DNA of 64,000 nucleotides from Tolypeutes matacus (taxonomy: Eukaryota > Chordata > Mammalia > Cingulata > Chlamyphoridae), in contig JAKSZT010020895.1 of the NCBI GenBank assembly GCA_026826555.1, positions 905,303 through 969,302 of the forward strand. Direction: 5' to 3'. How positions within the stretch are numbered: the stretch's first letter is position 1; every line of letters begins with the position of its first letter. Of this stretch, positions 23,873 to 33,845 are shown one piece after another. The position numbers and the translations under genes were made by a program. Below the pieces are notes generated by a model. It did not search any database. It saw nothing but the letters and a program-made list of their open reading frames with translations, and was not told the origin of the DNA.

Positions 23873-25408
23873 ATTCATGGGAGTTAGTTCATCTGAATAT
23901 ACATGAAAGATATACAAAATTCTTCAAAAGATCAAAAGATGGGGCATGGTCACAGTGGGAGGACAATCACACAATAAATGAGGGAATCTGAATTCCTATC
24001 CTGGAGAGCTCTGCCACATTCTCCAGGGTAGCAGCAACAGTCCCCTGAGTGCAGGGACAGTGTCTGTCAAAAGAGGATGACCCACTGATGAATTCTTTTT
24101 ATTGATGACTATCCTCATGAGTCTTTGCTCTTGTAATTGAAACTTAGCTTACTGTTATGGGTTGTCTAAGGGTTGCCACCTGAGATCCTCCTTGTTGGTC
24201 AAATGTGGCCTCTCTCTAAGCCAAACTCAGCATATGAATGCATTACCTTCCCCCCAACGTGGGACATGACTCCCGGGGATGAGCATCCCTGGCAATGAGG
24301 GATTAATACCAAGTGCCAACTGACAACACAACTGGAAAAAGACCTTGAATAAAAGGGAGAAAAGGTAAAGACAAATGAGTTAAAGTGGCTAAGAGACTTC
24401 AAAGAGAGCTGGCAGGTCATCCCAGAGGTAACGCTTAAGCACACCTCAGTAGGACCTCATAGAATATCAAAGTGCATATCACCCCACACAGAGGGGCTCC
24501 TGAGAGCTCTGGAGACACCCAGGTCCTATATAAGGGGGGATAGCCCAGAGACTGATGCCTTATCAGTGGACTCTATTTTGGAATCTGTGCTCCTGAGAGT
24601 AATGGAATTGGACTCAAATAAGTCCTCCCTGCACATGGTTCTTCAGTCCCTTCTATTCAAACCTATATGTGATGCTGGAGTTTTTAGGTATACTTCCAGA
24701 GACTGGAGCCTCTGGCCTACCTATGTGCCAGGTGTGCGTGGAATCTCGGTAGAGCTGCAACTCCTACCCTACTGCTCAATGGACTCATCCAAGTCACCTG
24801 TCGAGGAGACAACGATGGGCAATGGTCATCCCAGGAAATAGAGAGGGCCTGCATCTGCAGGCAGGATCATCCCACCCACCATATCCATGGGATATAAGCC
24901 CTCTTTCACTTGGAGGTGGAGTGGACATCACCATCTCAGACCCTCAGGATTGGGGGAAGAACTATGGACTAGAGTGGACTGGATGGTATTCTGTTGTACA
25001 CATATGGTGATTCTAGCAATGGAAGAAATTATAACAGTGAGGTAGAGACAGTGGCCACTGGACAGTTTCGGGGCAGGAAGGGGATGTGCAGTTGAAATAC
25101 AGGGGCTTTTTCAGGATTTGGAGGCTGTCCTGTGTGCCATTGTGGCAACGGATATAGGCCATTTTAAATCAACACACACCATTCAGACCTGTGTGGGAGA
25201 GTGTCGTCTACGATGTGAACTGTGGTCTATGGTTGGTGGCAAGGCCCCAGGATGTGTAAGTCCTTTGAGGGTGATGGGCCACACTTGTGGGAGATGTTTG
25301 TGTGGGATGTGGTGGGAGGTGTGGGAGGTGGGGAACATGGGAATCCCTGTGGGTTCCATGCAATATTTTAGGTAATCTAAGCACCTCTTAAAAGATACGT
25401 GTGTGTAT

Positions 25409-25440
25409 GTATATATATATATATATAATATATAATATAT
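25409..25440. repeat. (AT)n microsatellite
   Basis: Alternating AT with small interruptions near the end of the L1 3' UTR, at the same place as the run in the copy at 8416-9017. Confidence 0.85.
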
Positions 25441-26929
25441 AACTTTTTTGTAAGCAAATGCACATATATGCATATATATTTATATATCATTTTACAAATA
25501 TTGGTATGTATTCTGAATATTTTGATTTTTACCCATAATATAAAAATAAATTAATTAAAAATAAAAATAAACATAATAGGGGACACCAGCAACATGACAT
25601 CAGATTAAAGAACTCTGAGAAACTGCTCCTGCTACAGGACAGTTGGTGATCACCCAGAGCTATCTAGAGCACTTGTTTGGGGGCTCCAGGAGACCATAAG
25701 TGCATTCTCCAACATTCTTGAAAAAATGGAAAGAGGAGATGGCTCATCTGCAGAGAGTATTTGTAAGTAGAGCACTCCATGCCATGGAGGCGAGTACCCA
25801 TCCTCCACTGGCATTACAAGCCGGCTTGGGAACTGTTCCATGGCTGGAATTGAAAGCTTCACTTCCCAAAATGGGGCAGGAAGAGACAGTTGGGCACCAG
25901 CCTCAGCTACTGATTAGTAAATTCGGTGGGCTAAGGTATAAGCATAAGAACAGCTAAAGTATGAACCTGTCCAAGTCAGAAAGCGGCTGGTAGCCACCAC
26001 CTTAACTCCACGTCTAACATGAGGGGAAGCGGGGCTGACTGAAAATCACAGTGCTGGTAGGGACCATCTTTTTTCCATTATATCAGATTACTGCTCTAGC
26101 CTAAGCCCCAGGCCCACCTCAGGCAGGGAGGAAGCTAGGGGGAGCTATGTCAGCCTCTCTGGGAAATTACAGGCCATGCCGCAGAGCCCAGTGATCATCC
26201 TAATTTGGTTGCACAAGCCAATCCATGAACTCTTCCGTGGCAGGAATTGGAAGCTCCATTTCCCAAAAACAGGGGAGGAAGAGAGGGATGGCCACCGATT
26301 TCAGCTACTGATTAGTAAATTCGGCTGTCTAAAGTATAACTCTAAGAACAGCTCAAGTTTGAGCCTGTCCAAGACAGAATGAGGCTGGTAGCTGCCATTT
26401 TGACTCCACCCCCAGCATGAGGGGAAGCCGGACTGACTGAAAAATCACAGTGATGGTAGAGAACAGTTTCTTTCACCCATATTGGCCTGTAGCCCTAGCC
26501 TAGGCTTCAGAACCTCCTCTAACAGGGAGGAAGCTAAAGGGCCCTGAAACAGCATATCCAAGTAACTGTAGGTGCATTTAGCTGGCACAGACTAAATGAT
26601 CAGAAGTCTACCTGGGCAACTGTGGTCATTTTGGACCTGCACTGCATAGATTGCCGTCCATACCTGCAGCTCCATCCTTTCCCCAGGCAGGGGAGAAAGG
26701 AGCATGAAGCTTCATCAGTCTCTCTGGACAACTACAGTCTAGGCCTGCACAAATTGGATTATTCCACATGGGTGTGGCTCTATCCCTACCCCTGGCCAAG
26801 GAGAAAGTTGGTCGAAGCTTCATTGGTCTTTGGTGCAATGAGGGTAGCTTGACCCTCCAGAGCCTATAGCAGCAACTACATCCTTGGCTCCCACTAAAAA
26901 TCAGCAAAGGAAAAGGGCAGGAAGCCATA

Positions 26930-27860
26930 AATTAAAGAGAAAAACTGCACCCAGAATAAATACTGTAGTAAGCCAGATGCCAAGACACCAACAAAAAATT
27001 ACAATCCACACCAAGAAGCAGAAAGATATGGCCCAGTAAAAGGAACAAGATAAGTCTTCAGAAGACATAAAGGAGTTGAGACAACTAATTATAGACATTC
27101 AAACAAATCTCCTTAATAAATTCAATGAGGTGGCTAAATAAATTAAGGATATTAAGAAGACATCAGATGAGCTCAAAGAAGAATTTGAAAGTATACATAG
27201 AAAAATCACAGATCTTATGGGAATGAAAGGTGCAATAAGCGAAAGTAAAAATACACTGGAATCATATAGTAGTACATTTGATGAGGCAGAAGAAATGATT
27301 GGTGAGCTTGAAGAAATGGTCTCTGAAAGTGAACATATAGAAGAACAGATGAAGAAAGATTGTAAAAACCTGAACAAGTTCTCAGGGAACTAAAGAAGAA
27401 CAAGAGACATGCAAACATATGTGTCATGGGTGTCTCAAAAGGAGAAGAGAAGGGAAAAGAGGCAGAAGGAATATTTGAAAAAATAAAGGTAGAAAATTTC
27501 CCAAGCCTATTTAAGGACATAGATATTCATGTCCAAGAAGCATGGTGTACTCCCATCAGAAAAGTCCTAATAGACCAACTTGGAGGCATACTAATCAGAA
27601 TGTTAAATGCCAAAGACAAAGAGAAAATTCTGAGAGCAGCAAGAGAAATGCAATGAATAATATGTAAGATATACCCAATAAGATTAAGTACTGATTTCTC
27701 ACCAGAAACCACAGAAGCAAGAAGACAGTGGCATGATATATTTAAGATAAAGGAAGAGAAAAATTTCCAGCAGAGAATCTTATATCCACCAAGATTGTCT
27801 TTCAAAATTGAGGGTGAGTTTAGAATATTCACAGATAAACAGAAACTAAGTCTATAACCA
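26930..27860 (+). pseudogene. HAL1-like ORF1p remnant
   Basis: The plus strand encodes a long charged helix (27110-27400; for example 'DELKEEFESIHRKITDLMG' and 'EMIGELEEMVSESEHIEEQ'), interrupted by a TAA at about 27139 and a further stop at about 27391. After these, frame 27426-27656 gives the RRM-like start 'MGVSKGEEKGKEAEGIFEKI' and 'RMLNAKDKEKILRAAREMQ'. The remainder of the carboxyl domain follows in other frames to about 27860. This is the usual L1 ORF1p layout of coiled coil, RRM and carboxyl domain. The frame is broken, so the copy is not functional. Confidence 0.8.
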
Positions 27861-28019
27861 AGAGACCTGCTTTGCAGGAAATACTACAGGGTGTGCTACA
27901 GCCTGAAAAGGAAAGACAGGAGACAGAGGCTTTGGAGACAGTCTAGAAATTAAGATTATATCAATCAAAGTAACTAAAAGTATCAAAAGAGTGGTGAAAA
28001 TAAAATGACATAAAAAACC

Positions 28020-28720
28020 CAAATATTCAGGCATGATCTTAACCAACGATATAAAGCACTTGTATTCAGAAAACTACAACTCTTTGCTAAAAGAAATTTT
28101 AAAAAGCCTTAAATAAGTGGAAGAACATTCCATGCTCATGGATTGAAAGACTAGATATCATTAAGATGTTGGTTCTACTCAAACTGATAAACAGTTTCAA
28201 TGCAATCTCGATAAAAATTCCACCAGTATTTTTTAAATAAATGGAAAACATGATCATAAAATTTATTGGGAAGAGTAACGGGTCCTGAATAGCCAGAAAT
28301 ATCTTAAAATGGAAAAGTTAAATTGGAAGACTTTCGTTTCCAGATTTTAAGTCATATTACCTAGCTACAATGATAAAAACAGTATGATACTTACATAAGG
28401 ACAGACACATAGAAAAATGGAGCCGAACTGATGGTTTAAAAACAGACCCTCACATCTATGGTCAAGTGATTTTTCACTAACCTGTCAAACCCACCCAGCT
28501 AGGGCAGAACAGTCCATTCAACAAATGGTGCTGAGAAAATTGGATATCCATTTCAAAAGGGAATGAGGATCCCAATCTCATACCCTATACAAAAATTAAC
28601 TCAAAATGAAGCAAATACTTAAATATAAAAGCAGGAACCATAAAGCTTCTAGAAGAAAATGTAGGAAAATATCTTCAAGACCTGGTGATAGGTGATATAT
28701 TCTTAAAGGAGATAAGAGGA
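28020..28720 (+). pseudogene. Residual ORF2 carboxyl segment in HAL1-like element
   Basis: Nucleotide wording of the ORF2 tail is clear: 'gattgaaagactagatatcattaagatg', 'ccagattttaagtcatatta', 'caacaaatggtgctgagaaaattggatatcca'. There is no open frame of useful length. It follows the ORF1 end within about 100 bases, whereas a normal L1 has about 2.5 kb of endonuclease and reverse transcriptase here. Confidence 0.8.
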
Positions 28721-29039
28721 GGACTGTGATGGACTACTGATATTTAAAGTATGTAAAAGATTCAATTAGCTTTACGGTAAAAGTGTGGAAATGTACAGAG
28801 TTGATGGTAACATATTATAGAGTAACAGCTGATTTATAAATGGGGATGTGGCTGAAAATGTTAGTCTAGGGATGTAAATACCTATTGACAGAAAGCTAGA
28901 GAATTCTCTAGGGACTGAAAAGTACAGTAAACCCAGAGGTGGATGAGAATAGTGTTTGATGGTGCAAGGGTGTCCTTTGTGAGCTAGAGCAGATGTACAT
29001 CAGTATTGCAAGTTGGTGGGAATGTGGAGAAGCATGGGA

Positions 29040-30045
29040 AAAATACAACTGAAGTGACCTATGGAGTATGGTTAACAGTAATAATGTAGTATTCTTGCAT
29101 CTATGCCAAAGATGTACTGTGTAGGTAATGGGTGAGTATGCAAAATATGTGCCAAATGTACACTGTGGACCTGGTAATAATTAGATATTATCTCATAATC
29201 TGTAACAAATATTTCACCAGGGTGTGGTGTGTTCATTGAGGGGTGTTGTTTGGGAATTCTGCACATGTGCATGATTGTTTTGTAAGTTTACAACTTCTGT
29301 CATAAAAATATATTTAAAAATAATAATAGGTTGGGTTGAGGGAAAAGTATACTAAATATAAGATAAGGCCTCTAATTAGTAGTAAGATTATTTTTTTTTA
29401 AATATTTTATTTATTTATTCATTTATCCCCCCCTTGCTGCTTGTGCTCGCTGGGTCAGCTAACCACGCCGTGCGGGCGGGCTTGCCTTCACCAGGAGGCC
29501 CCGGGAACCGAACCCGGGGCCTCCCATATGGTAAATGGGAGCCCTACTGATTGAGCCACAGCCACTTCCCAGTAGTAAGATTTTGATAATATTCTTTCAT
29601 AATTTGTAACAAATGTCTCACAATAATGGAGGTGTAGGTTGAGGGTTGACATATGGGACCCCAGCATGATGTTATGAATGTTTGCTTTGTAAGTTCACAA
29701 TTATTACTATACACTTATTCTTTATGTATGTTCATGTGTGAGTGATGTACTTCAATGAATTAAAAAAAGAGAAAAAAAGAAAAAATAATAATAGGGTGGG
29801 TTGCGTGAAAAATACACCAAATATAAGATAATGACTATAGTTAAGTAAAAATATTTTAACAATGTTCTTGCATAGCTTGTAACAATTGTTTCACAACAAT
29901 GCAAGATGTTGGTGGTGGCAAGATGTATTGCACCCTGTTATGATGTTATGCATGCTTATTTTGTAAGTTCACAACTTTGACTATATACTTACTGTTAATG
30001 TACATTCATGTATGAATGATATACTTCAATAATATTTTTGAAAAA
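29040..30045 (+). repeat. Three tandem tail units (about 270-290 bp each, excluding SINE)
   Basis: Units end near 29330, 29797 and 30045. Each has 'gtaacaaatRtttcac', a 'ttttgtaagttYacaa' block and an A-rich end with 'aataataatagg' or 'ttcaataa'. The middle unit is interrupted by the SINE at 29390-29570. The minus HAL1-like element has the same array at 45016-45740. Confidence 0.75.
29390..29570 (-). mobile_element. tRNA-derived SINE (DAS type)
   Basis: Flanked by a perfect 12-bp repeat 'agtagtaagatt' (29378-29389 and 29571-29582). On minus it starts GGGAAGTGGCTGTGGCTCAA with an A-box-like block and a B-box-like GGTTCGGTTCC (plus 29504-29514), then a GC-rich body and an A-rich tail with 'aaataaat' repeats. 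This is the layout of DAS-SINEs described from xenarthrans. Intact duplications and high CpG content suggest a fairly young insertion. Confidence 0.88.
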
Positions 30046-30050
30046 AATGT

Positions 30051-30740
30051 AACCTTTATATATTTCATAAAAGTTGAAATGATATAACCACATGAATTTA
30101 ATCAATGTAAACATTTGTTATGGTGTAGCGAAAGCACACCTGTTGGGATAATTACATTTCTTAATAAGAGCAGTCCTTCCTTTATTTTCTGCAAATGACA
30201 TTTCTCAATAGACTGTTGAGAATGAAATGCATATTTTATTGGCACTTGTGCCATTTATGTTGATTCAGAACCTGGGAAAATTATACCAGACATTATACAT
30301 GTATATTCAGAGAGAATGTTTAAAGGGATAGGATATAGTGCATCAGGATTAAGAGAACTTAATTCAATTTTACCAAGGTCCGGCATATACAGAAACAGTT
30401 TTCTGTGAACTTTCTCTGTCACACAGTACATGCTTCATCTAAGGAACAAAAGAAGCCTGAGAGTTATTTGGACTTGGAGAATCCACAGTCTTATTTGCAG
30501 AAGAGATGTTGATCATTGTCTAGTCACAAAGACAAAGCCAGTATGGGTAAACATGCAAATAAACAGAAACCAAGATAGCCTAACAAAAACCAGGTTCAAA
30601 AATATCAGGCTGCACATTATCTGTAGCTAGAACAAATGCGTGTGTGTTTATGACTGTGTCTTGTGTGTCAGGCTGCTGAAGTACACAATGTGTTGGCATA
30701 AACAAGAAGCAGTTATCATATCATGGTATCCCTCTAAAAT
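30051..30740. other. No recognised feature
   Basis: No frame with recognisable content. The frame at 30430-30630 has no motif. Confidence 0.5.
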
Positions 30741-31110
30741 CAGGGATGTAGTAAGTCCATTATTTCTCCCCAAAGTCTGTACTTTTCTGGTGCTGGCTTG
30801 TTGCAGTCCTTGGGGTTTCCTGGCTGGCAACTATGACACCCATTACATTGTGATCTTTTTCTCCTTGCATCTACTCTTCTTTTGTTTCTGCTGACTTCCT
30901 GCTTTTTTCTGTGGCTTTCTAACTATAAGTCTTTGAGTAATATGTAATGGGAACACCACGATTCAGTTGCCCACACCTTGACTAATAATAACAACTCTTA
31001 AAAGTCCTATTTACAAATAAATTTAAACTACTTACTTTAATGCCAATTTAATTTTTTTTAAAAGTCTTATTTTGAGGGTACATAATCATCCTATCACAGT
31101 TATGTATTAA
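30741..31110 (-). mobile_element. Probable MLT1/MaLR-like LTR
   Basis: Reads on plus as the reverse complement of an MLT1-type LTR: 'ttcctggctggcaac', 'ctgctgacttcctgc', 'tggctttctaactataag', 'aatgggaacaccacgattcagttgcc', 'acaccttgactaataataac', 'gagggtacataat'. The frame 30640-30894 across it is a chance frame. Boundaries are approximate. Confidence 0.5.
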
Positions 31111-31276
31111 AGTTCAGAAGTTGTAATGTTTCAGACCTAAATACAACTTCATCAGTAACTGGTTTGTATATTTCATTCCAGTTTAGCTAAGGATAGGCAC
31201 CATGGTTGAAAGAAATCCTCTGGATAAATATAGAGTTCCATAGACCAAACTGATCAATGCTTTACTTATACATATG

Positions 31277-31470
31277 TTAGGAGGGAAATACTTTTATTCT
31301 GGTAAATATAAGAATATTATCTTTTCTCAAGAGCTTTCTCATTATCCACTTCCCCAAACATGTCTTTATTGCCTTATTTCTGAGGCTATATATAATGGGA
31401 TTAAGGGAGAGGAATAACACAGTGTATTCTCCTAATGTGGTGACATTAAATCTTATTTCCAAGGGAAATC
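31277..31470 (-). pseudogene. Olfactory receptor fragment, carboxyl end
   Basis: The minus frame contains 'LNPIIYSLRNKAIKTCLGKW', the conserved end of transmembrane segment 7 and start of the cytoplasmic tail of olfactory receptors, which detect odorants in nasal neurons. Only about 60 codons remain and no upstream receptor segments are recognisable before 31884. It is a gene fragment. A second olfactory receptor pseudogene lies 12 kb away on the same strand, so the window may sit in a decayed receptor cluster. Confidence 0.85.
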
Positions 31471-32097
31471 ATTGCAAAGTTAACCTTGGACTTTGAGTAG
31501 AACTAGTTTTTATGAGCCATTGTCTGTGCTAATGGAATTAGCACAGGGGGTAGTGTATGGGTTATTATGTAGCTTTCATTTTTTCTGAAAGAATAAATAA
31601 AACTGTTACATATTCTTTTTCTGTGTAACTGGATTCCACTAATGCCCCATGTCTTCCGCGATATTAGGTTTCAGAATGAGGCACTCTTTATCTTGGCAAT
31701 AAGGCCCTGTTTTTCTCTTGCTAACATATCAAATAAGCTTTGTCTCACTTTCTTTACATGTATACTAAATAGATCTAATGGCTAAGTCTGGATCAAATCC
31801 CAACACAATTCCTCATATTTCTTTGCTTGTGACTTCCCTTTAGCTAGGGTTAGCTTTATCTCTAAAAGCTCAAAGCCTACAGTTCAAATGCCATGCACTA
31901 TGTTAGAGACTAGAGAACCTGAAATATTTTCCTTATTTGCCAGCACAGTTTGTGGTTTAGTAGCTAAAGCATTCATCCAGATAGTTATAATAAACTGTGT
32001 AATGGAGGAAGAGCCTATGATATTGGAAGAGTAAAATGAGACATCTTTGAACACTATGTATAAGAAGATGATCAGGGACATAGTAGCAGAGAGGGTT
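31471..32097. other. No recognised feature
   Basis: Minus frames 31884-32081 and 31957-32148 are short and have no motif I recognise. Confidence 0.4.
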
Positions 32098-32112
32098 GCT
32101 TACATTTTTAAA

Positions 32113-32471
32113 AAGATTTATTACTCCCCCTCCACTTATTGTTTGCAATTGCTGTCTGCTCTCTGTTCATCTTCTTTTTTAGGAGGCACTGGGAATTGAA
32201 CATGTGGGAGGGAGGCAGCCAGTCACTTGAGCCACCTCTAGTCCATGCTTATTGTGCCTCTCATTGTCTTTCCTTGCTGTGTCTCTTCATTGCATCATCT
32301 CACTGCATCATCTTATTACATCATCTTGTGTCAGCTCACTGTGCCAGCATTTCATTTCAGTTCACTGTCTTGCCGTCTTGCTCATCTTCTTTATGAAGCA
32401 TCAAGGCCTGAACTCAGGACCCCCAATGTGGTAGGCATGCACCCAGCTGCTTGAGCCACATCTGCTTCCCT
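32113..32471 (-). mobile_element. Dimeric tRNA-derived SINE (DAS type)
   Basis: Flanked by 'gcttacatttttaaa' (32098-32112) and 'gcttatatttttaaa' (32472-32486), one mismatch. On minus there are two tRNA-like heads. The first is at about 32400-32471 (GGGAAGCAGATGTGGCTCAA, B-box-like GAGTTCAGGCC). The second is at about 32160-32250 (GTGGCTCAAGTGACTGG, TTCAATTCCCAGTGCCTCC). A spacer of repeated 'gatgatgcaa/acaagatga' motifs separates them. Plus-strand frames 32139-32454 are chance frames in it. Confidence 0.85.
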
Positions 32472-32489
32472 GCTTATATTTTTAAATTG

Positions 32490-33055
32490 AAAGCCAAGGA
32501 GCCTATTTTTGGCTGTGGATATATAGTTGAGGGCCTATTTTGTATATATGGATATTACAATTTATATGGATATATGATATATGTATTTATTTCATTATAA
32601 GTGGATACTATATTTCATTTACAAAACATTGCTAATAAAAAGAAAGAGATCAGTGAATGGTGTTGACTCTAGAATCAGTTTTAGGTAAGCAGATAAGGAG
32701 TTGTAAGGAATAGTACAGCAATTACTGAGTGGAATAGGCTTATTTCTGTCCTTGTGTAAAAGGAATCTTTCTGATATTAGAAAAGATGTAGATATAGGAG
32801 ATTTTGATGCAGATAAAGCATCATAAATCAAGTATTACATTAATGTGAATGAAAACAATTCATAATCTCCAGAGATATGGGCTTTGAACAAGATATATCT
32901 AATAATTGGGGAATATTATGCAGAAATGTTTAATTGTATTTAGTTCACAGTAAGATAAAGAAAAGGTGCCCACTGTATGTATGAGAAACATAAAGTCACT
33001 GCTTAACTAGGACACCACTGCTATCTGCATGCACTTTCCCCTGTTAATGAAGGTG
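32490..33055. other. No recognised feature
   Basis: AT-rich. The minus frame 32619-32831 (70 codons) has no recognisable motif. Confidence 0.4.
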
Positions 33056-33059
33056 TCAT

Positions 33060-33845
33060 AATACAGGGGAATTTGAGCTGTATGTAGTCCAGAAAACATA
33101 TTTTTAAATTTAATCCATTTCTGTGGGCATGAATCCACTGCAAGTAGATGTTAAATGAGGTTATGTCAGTTAAATTTTTTCCCACCTCAATCAGGATTGT
33201 TCTTGTTCATATGATAAGAGAATAAAATTCAGGCAGAGAATAAAAAAGCCACAAAAACAAGAAGCTAAATCAACAAAACCTGGAAGAGAAGGGAGAGCCC
33301 CAAAACACTGCCATGTGCCTTTCCATGTGGTAGAAGAGGTAACTGTTATTCAGGAAAAATCTATCAACTCATGATGCCTTGATTGGCCATTTTTCCTGGT
33401 CTAAAAACCATGAGTGAAAAGAATTGTTGCATAATCAAATCTATTTTATGATATTTGCTTTGAGCAGCCTAGGAAAGTAAAACAGATTTTATTACCAGAA
33501 GAGCGGTGTGCTGCTCTTGCAAATTCCAAAAATGTGGAAATGAATTTGGAGGTGGGTAATGGATAAATACTGGAAGAATTGTGAGGTGTTTATAGAAAAG
33601 GACTAGATTGCTTTGAACAGACTGTTGGTAGAAATATTAATGCTATAGGTACTTATGATGAAGCCTTAGATGAAAATGATGAATGTGTTATTGGAAACTT
33701 GTGGAAAGGCAATCCTTGTTTGAAAGTGGCAGAGAACTTGGCAAAATTGAGTTCTAATGTTGGATGCAAGGAAGAATTTTAAAGCAATATGCTTGGATAT
33801 TTAGCTGATAAGATTTCCAAGCTAAGTGTGGAAAGTGCATCCACA
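33060..33845 (+). mobile_element. MaLR-like LTR plus start of internal region, truncated
   Basis: 33060-33490 repeats the LTR block order of 10145-10600. 33490-33845 repeats the internal start ('gagcggtgtgctgctcttgcaaattcc', 'atgtggaaatgaatttgg'). It breaks off at about 33845 where L1 sequence on minus begins. Confidence 0.75.

Larger units (their letters stand above)
17510..25575 (+). mobile_element. Near full-length L1 with very long 3' UTR, inactivated
   Basis: Order on plus: 5' UTR-like sequence (about 17510-18050), ORF1 (about 18130-18960), ORF2 (about 19050-22660), then a 3' UTR that seems to continue to an A-rich end at about 25575. The long UTR is supported by the minus L1 at 36935-41290, where UTR blocks homologous to 22860-23100, 24100-24440 and 24960-25560 follow the ORF2 end in the same order. 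Both ORFs are broken by stops and frameshifts. Start position is approximate: a pure A run at 17491-17508 lies just before it and no target duplication was found. Confidence 0.75.
25580..30050 (+). mobile_element. HAL1-like half-L1 element
   Basis: Starts 'ggggacaccagcaacatgac', the same start as the minus element at 49741, and has a 1.3-kb 5' UTR and an ORF1 region (about 26930-27860). At about 27960-28070 it jumps directly into the last part of ORF2 ('cttgtattcagaaaactacaac', then 'ttccatgctcatggattgaaagactag'). Endonuclease and reverse transcriptase are absent. The second element on minus has the same join. HAL1 elements are known as non-autonomous L1 derivatives lacking most of ORF2. The 3' part (28730-30050) has tandem tail units and carries a SINE. 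Confidence 0.75.

Noticed and set aside
30640..30894. 84-codon plus frame with a hydrophobic end
   Set aside because: It lies across a probable MLT1-like LTR on minus. No signal peptide or receptor motif is convincing.
31884..32148. Minus frames as part of the olfactory receptor
   Set aside because: They show no receptor motifs and lie upstream of an unrelated 400-base gap, so they were not joined to the fragment at 31277-31470.
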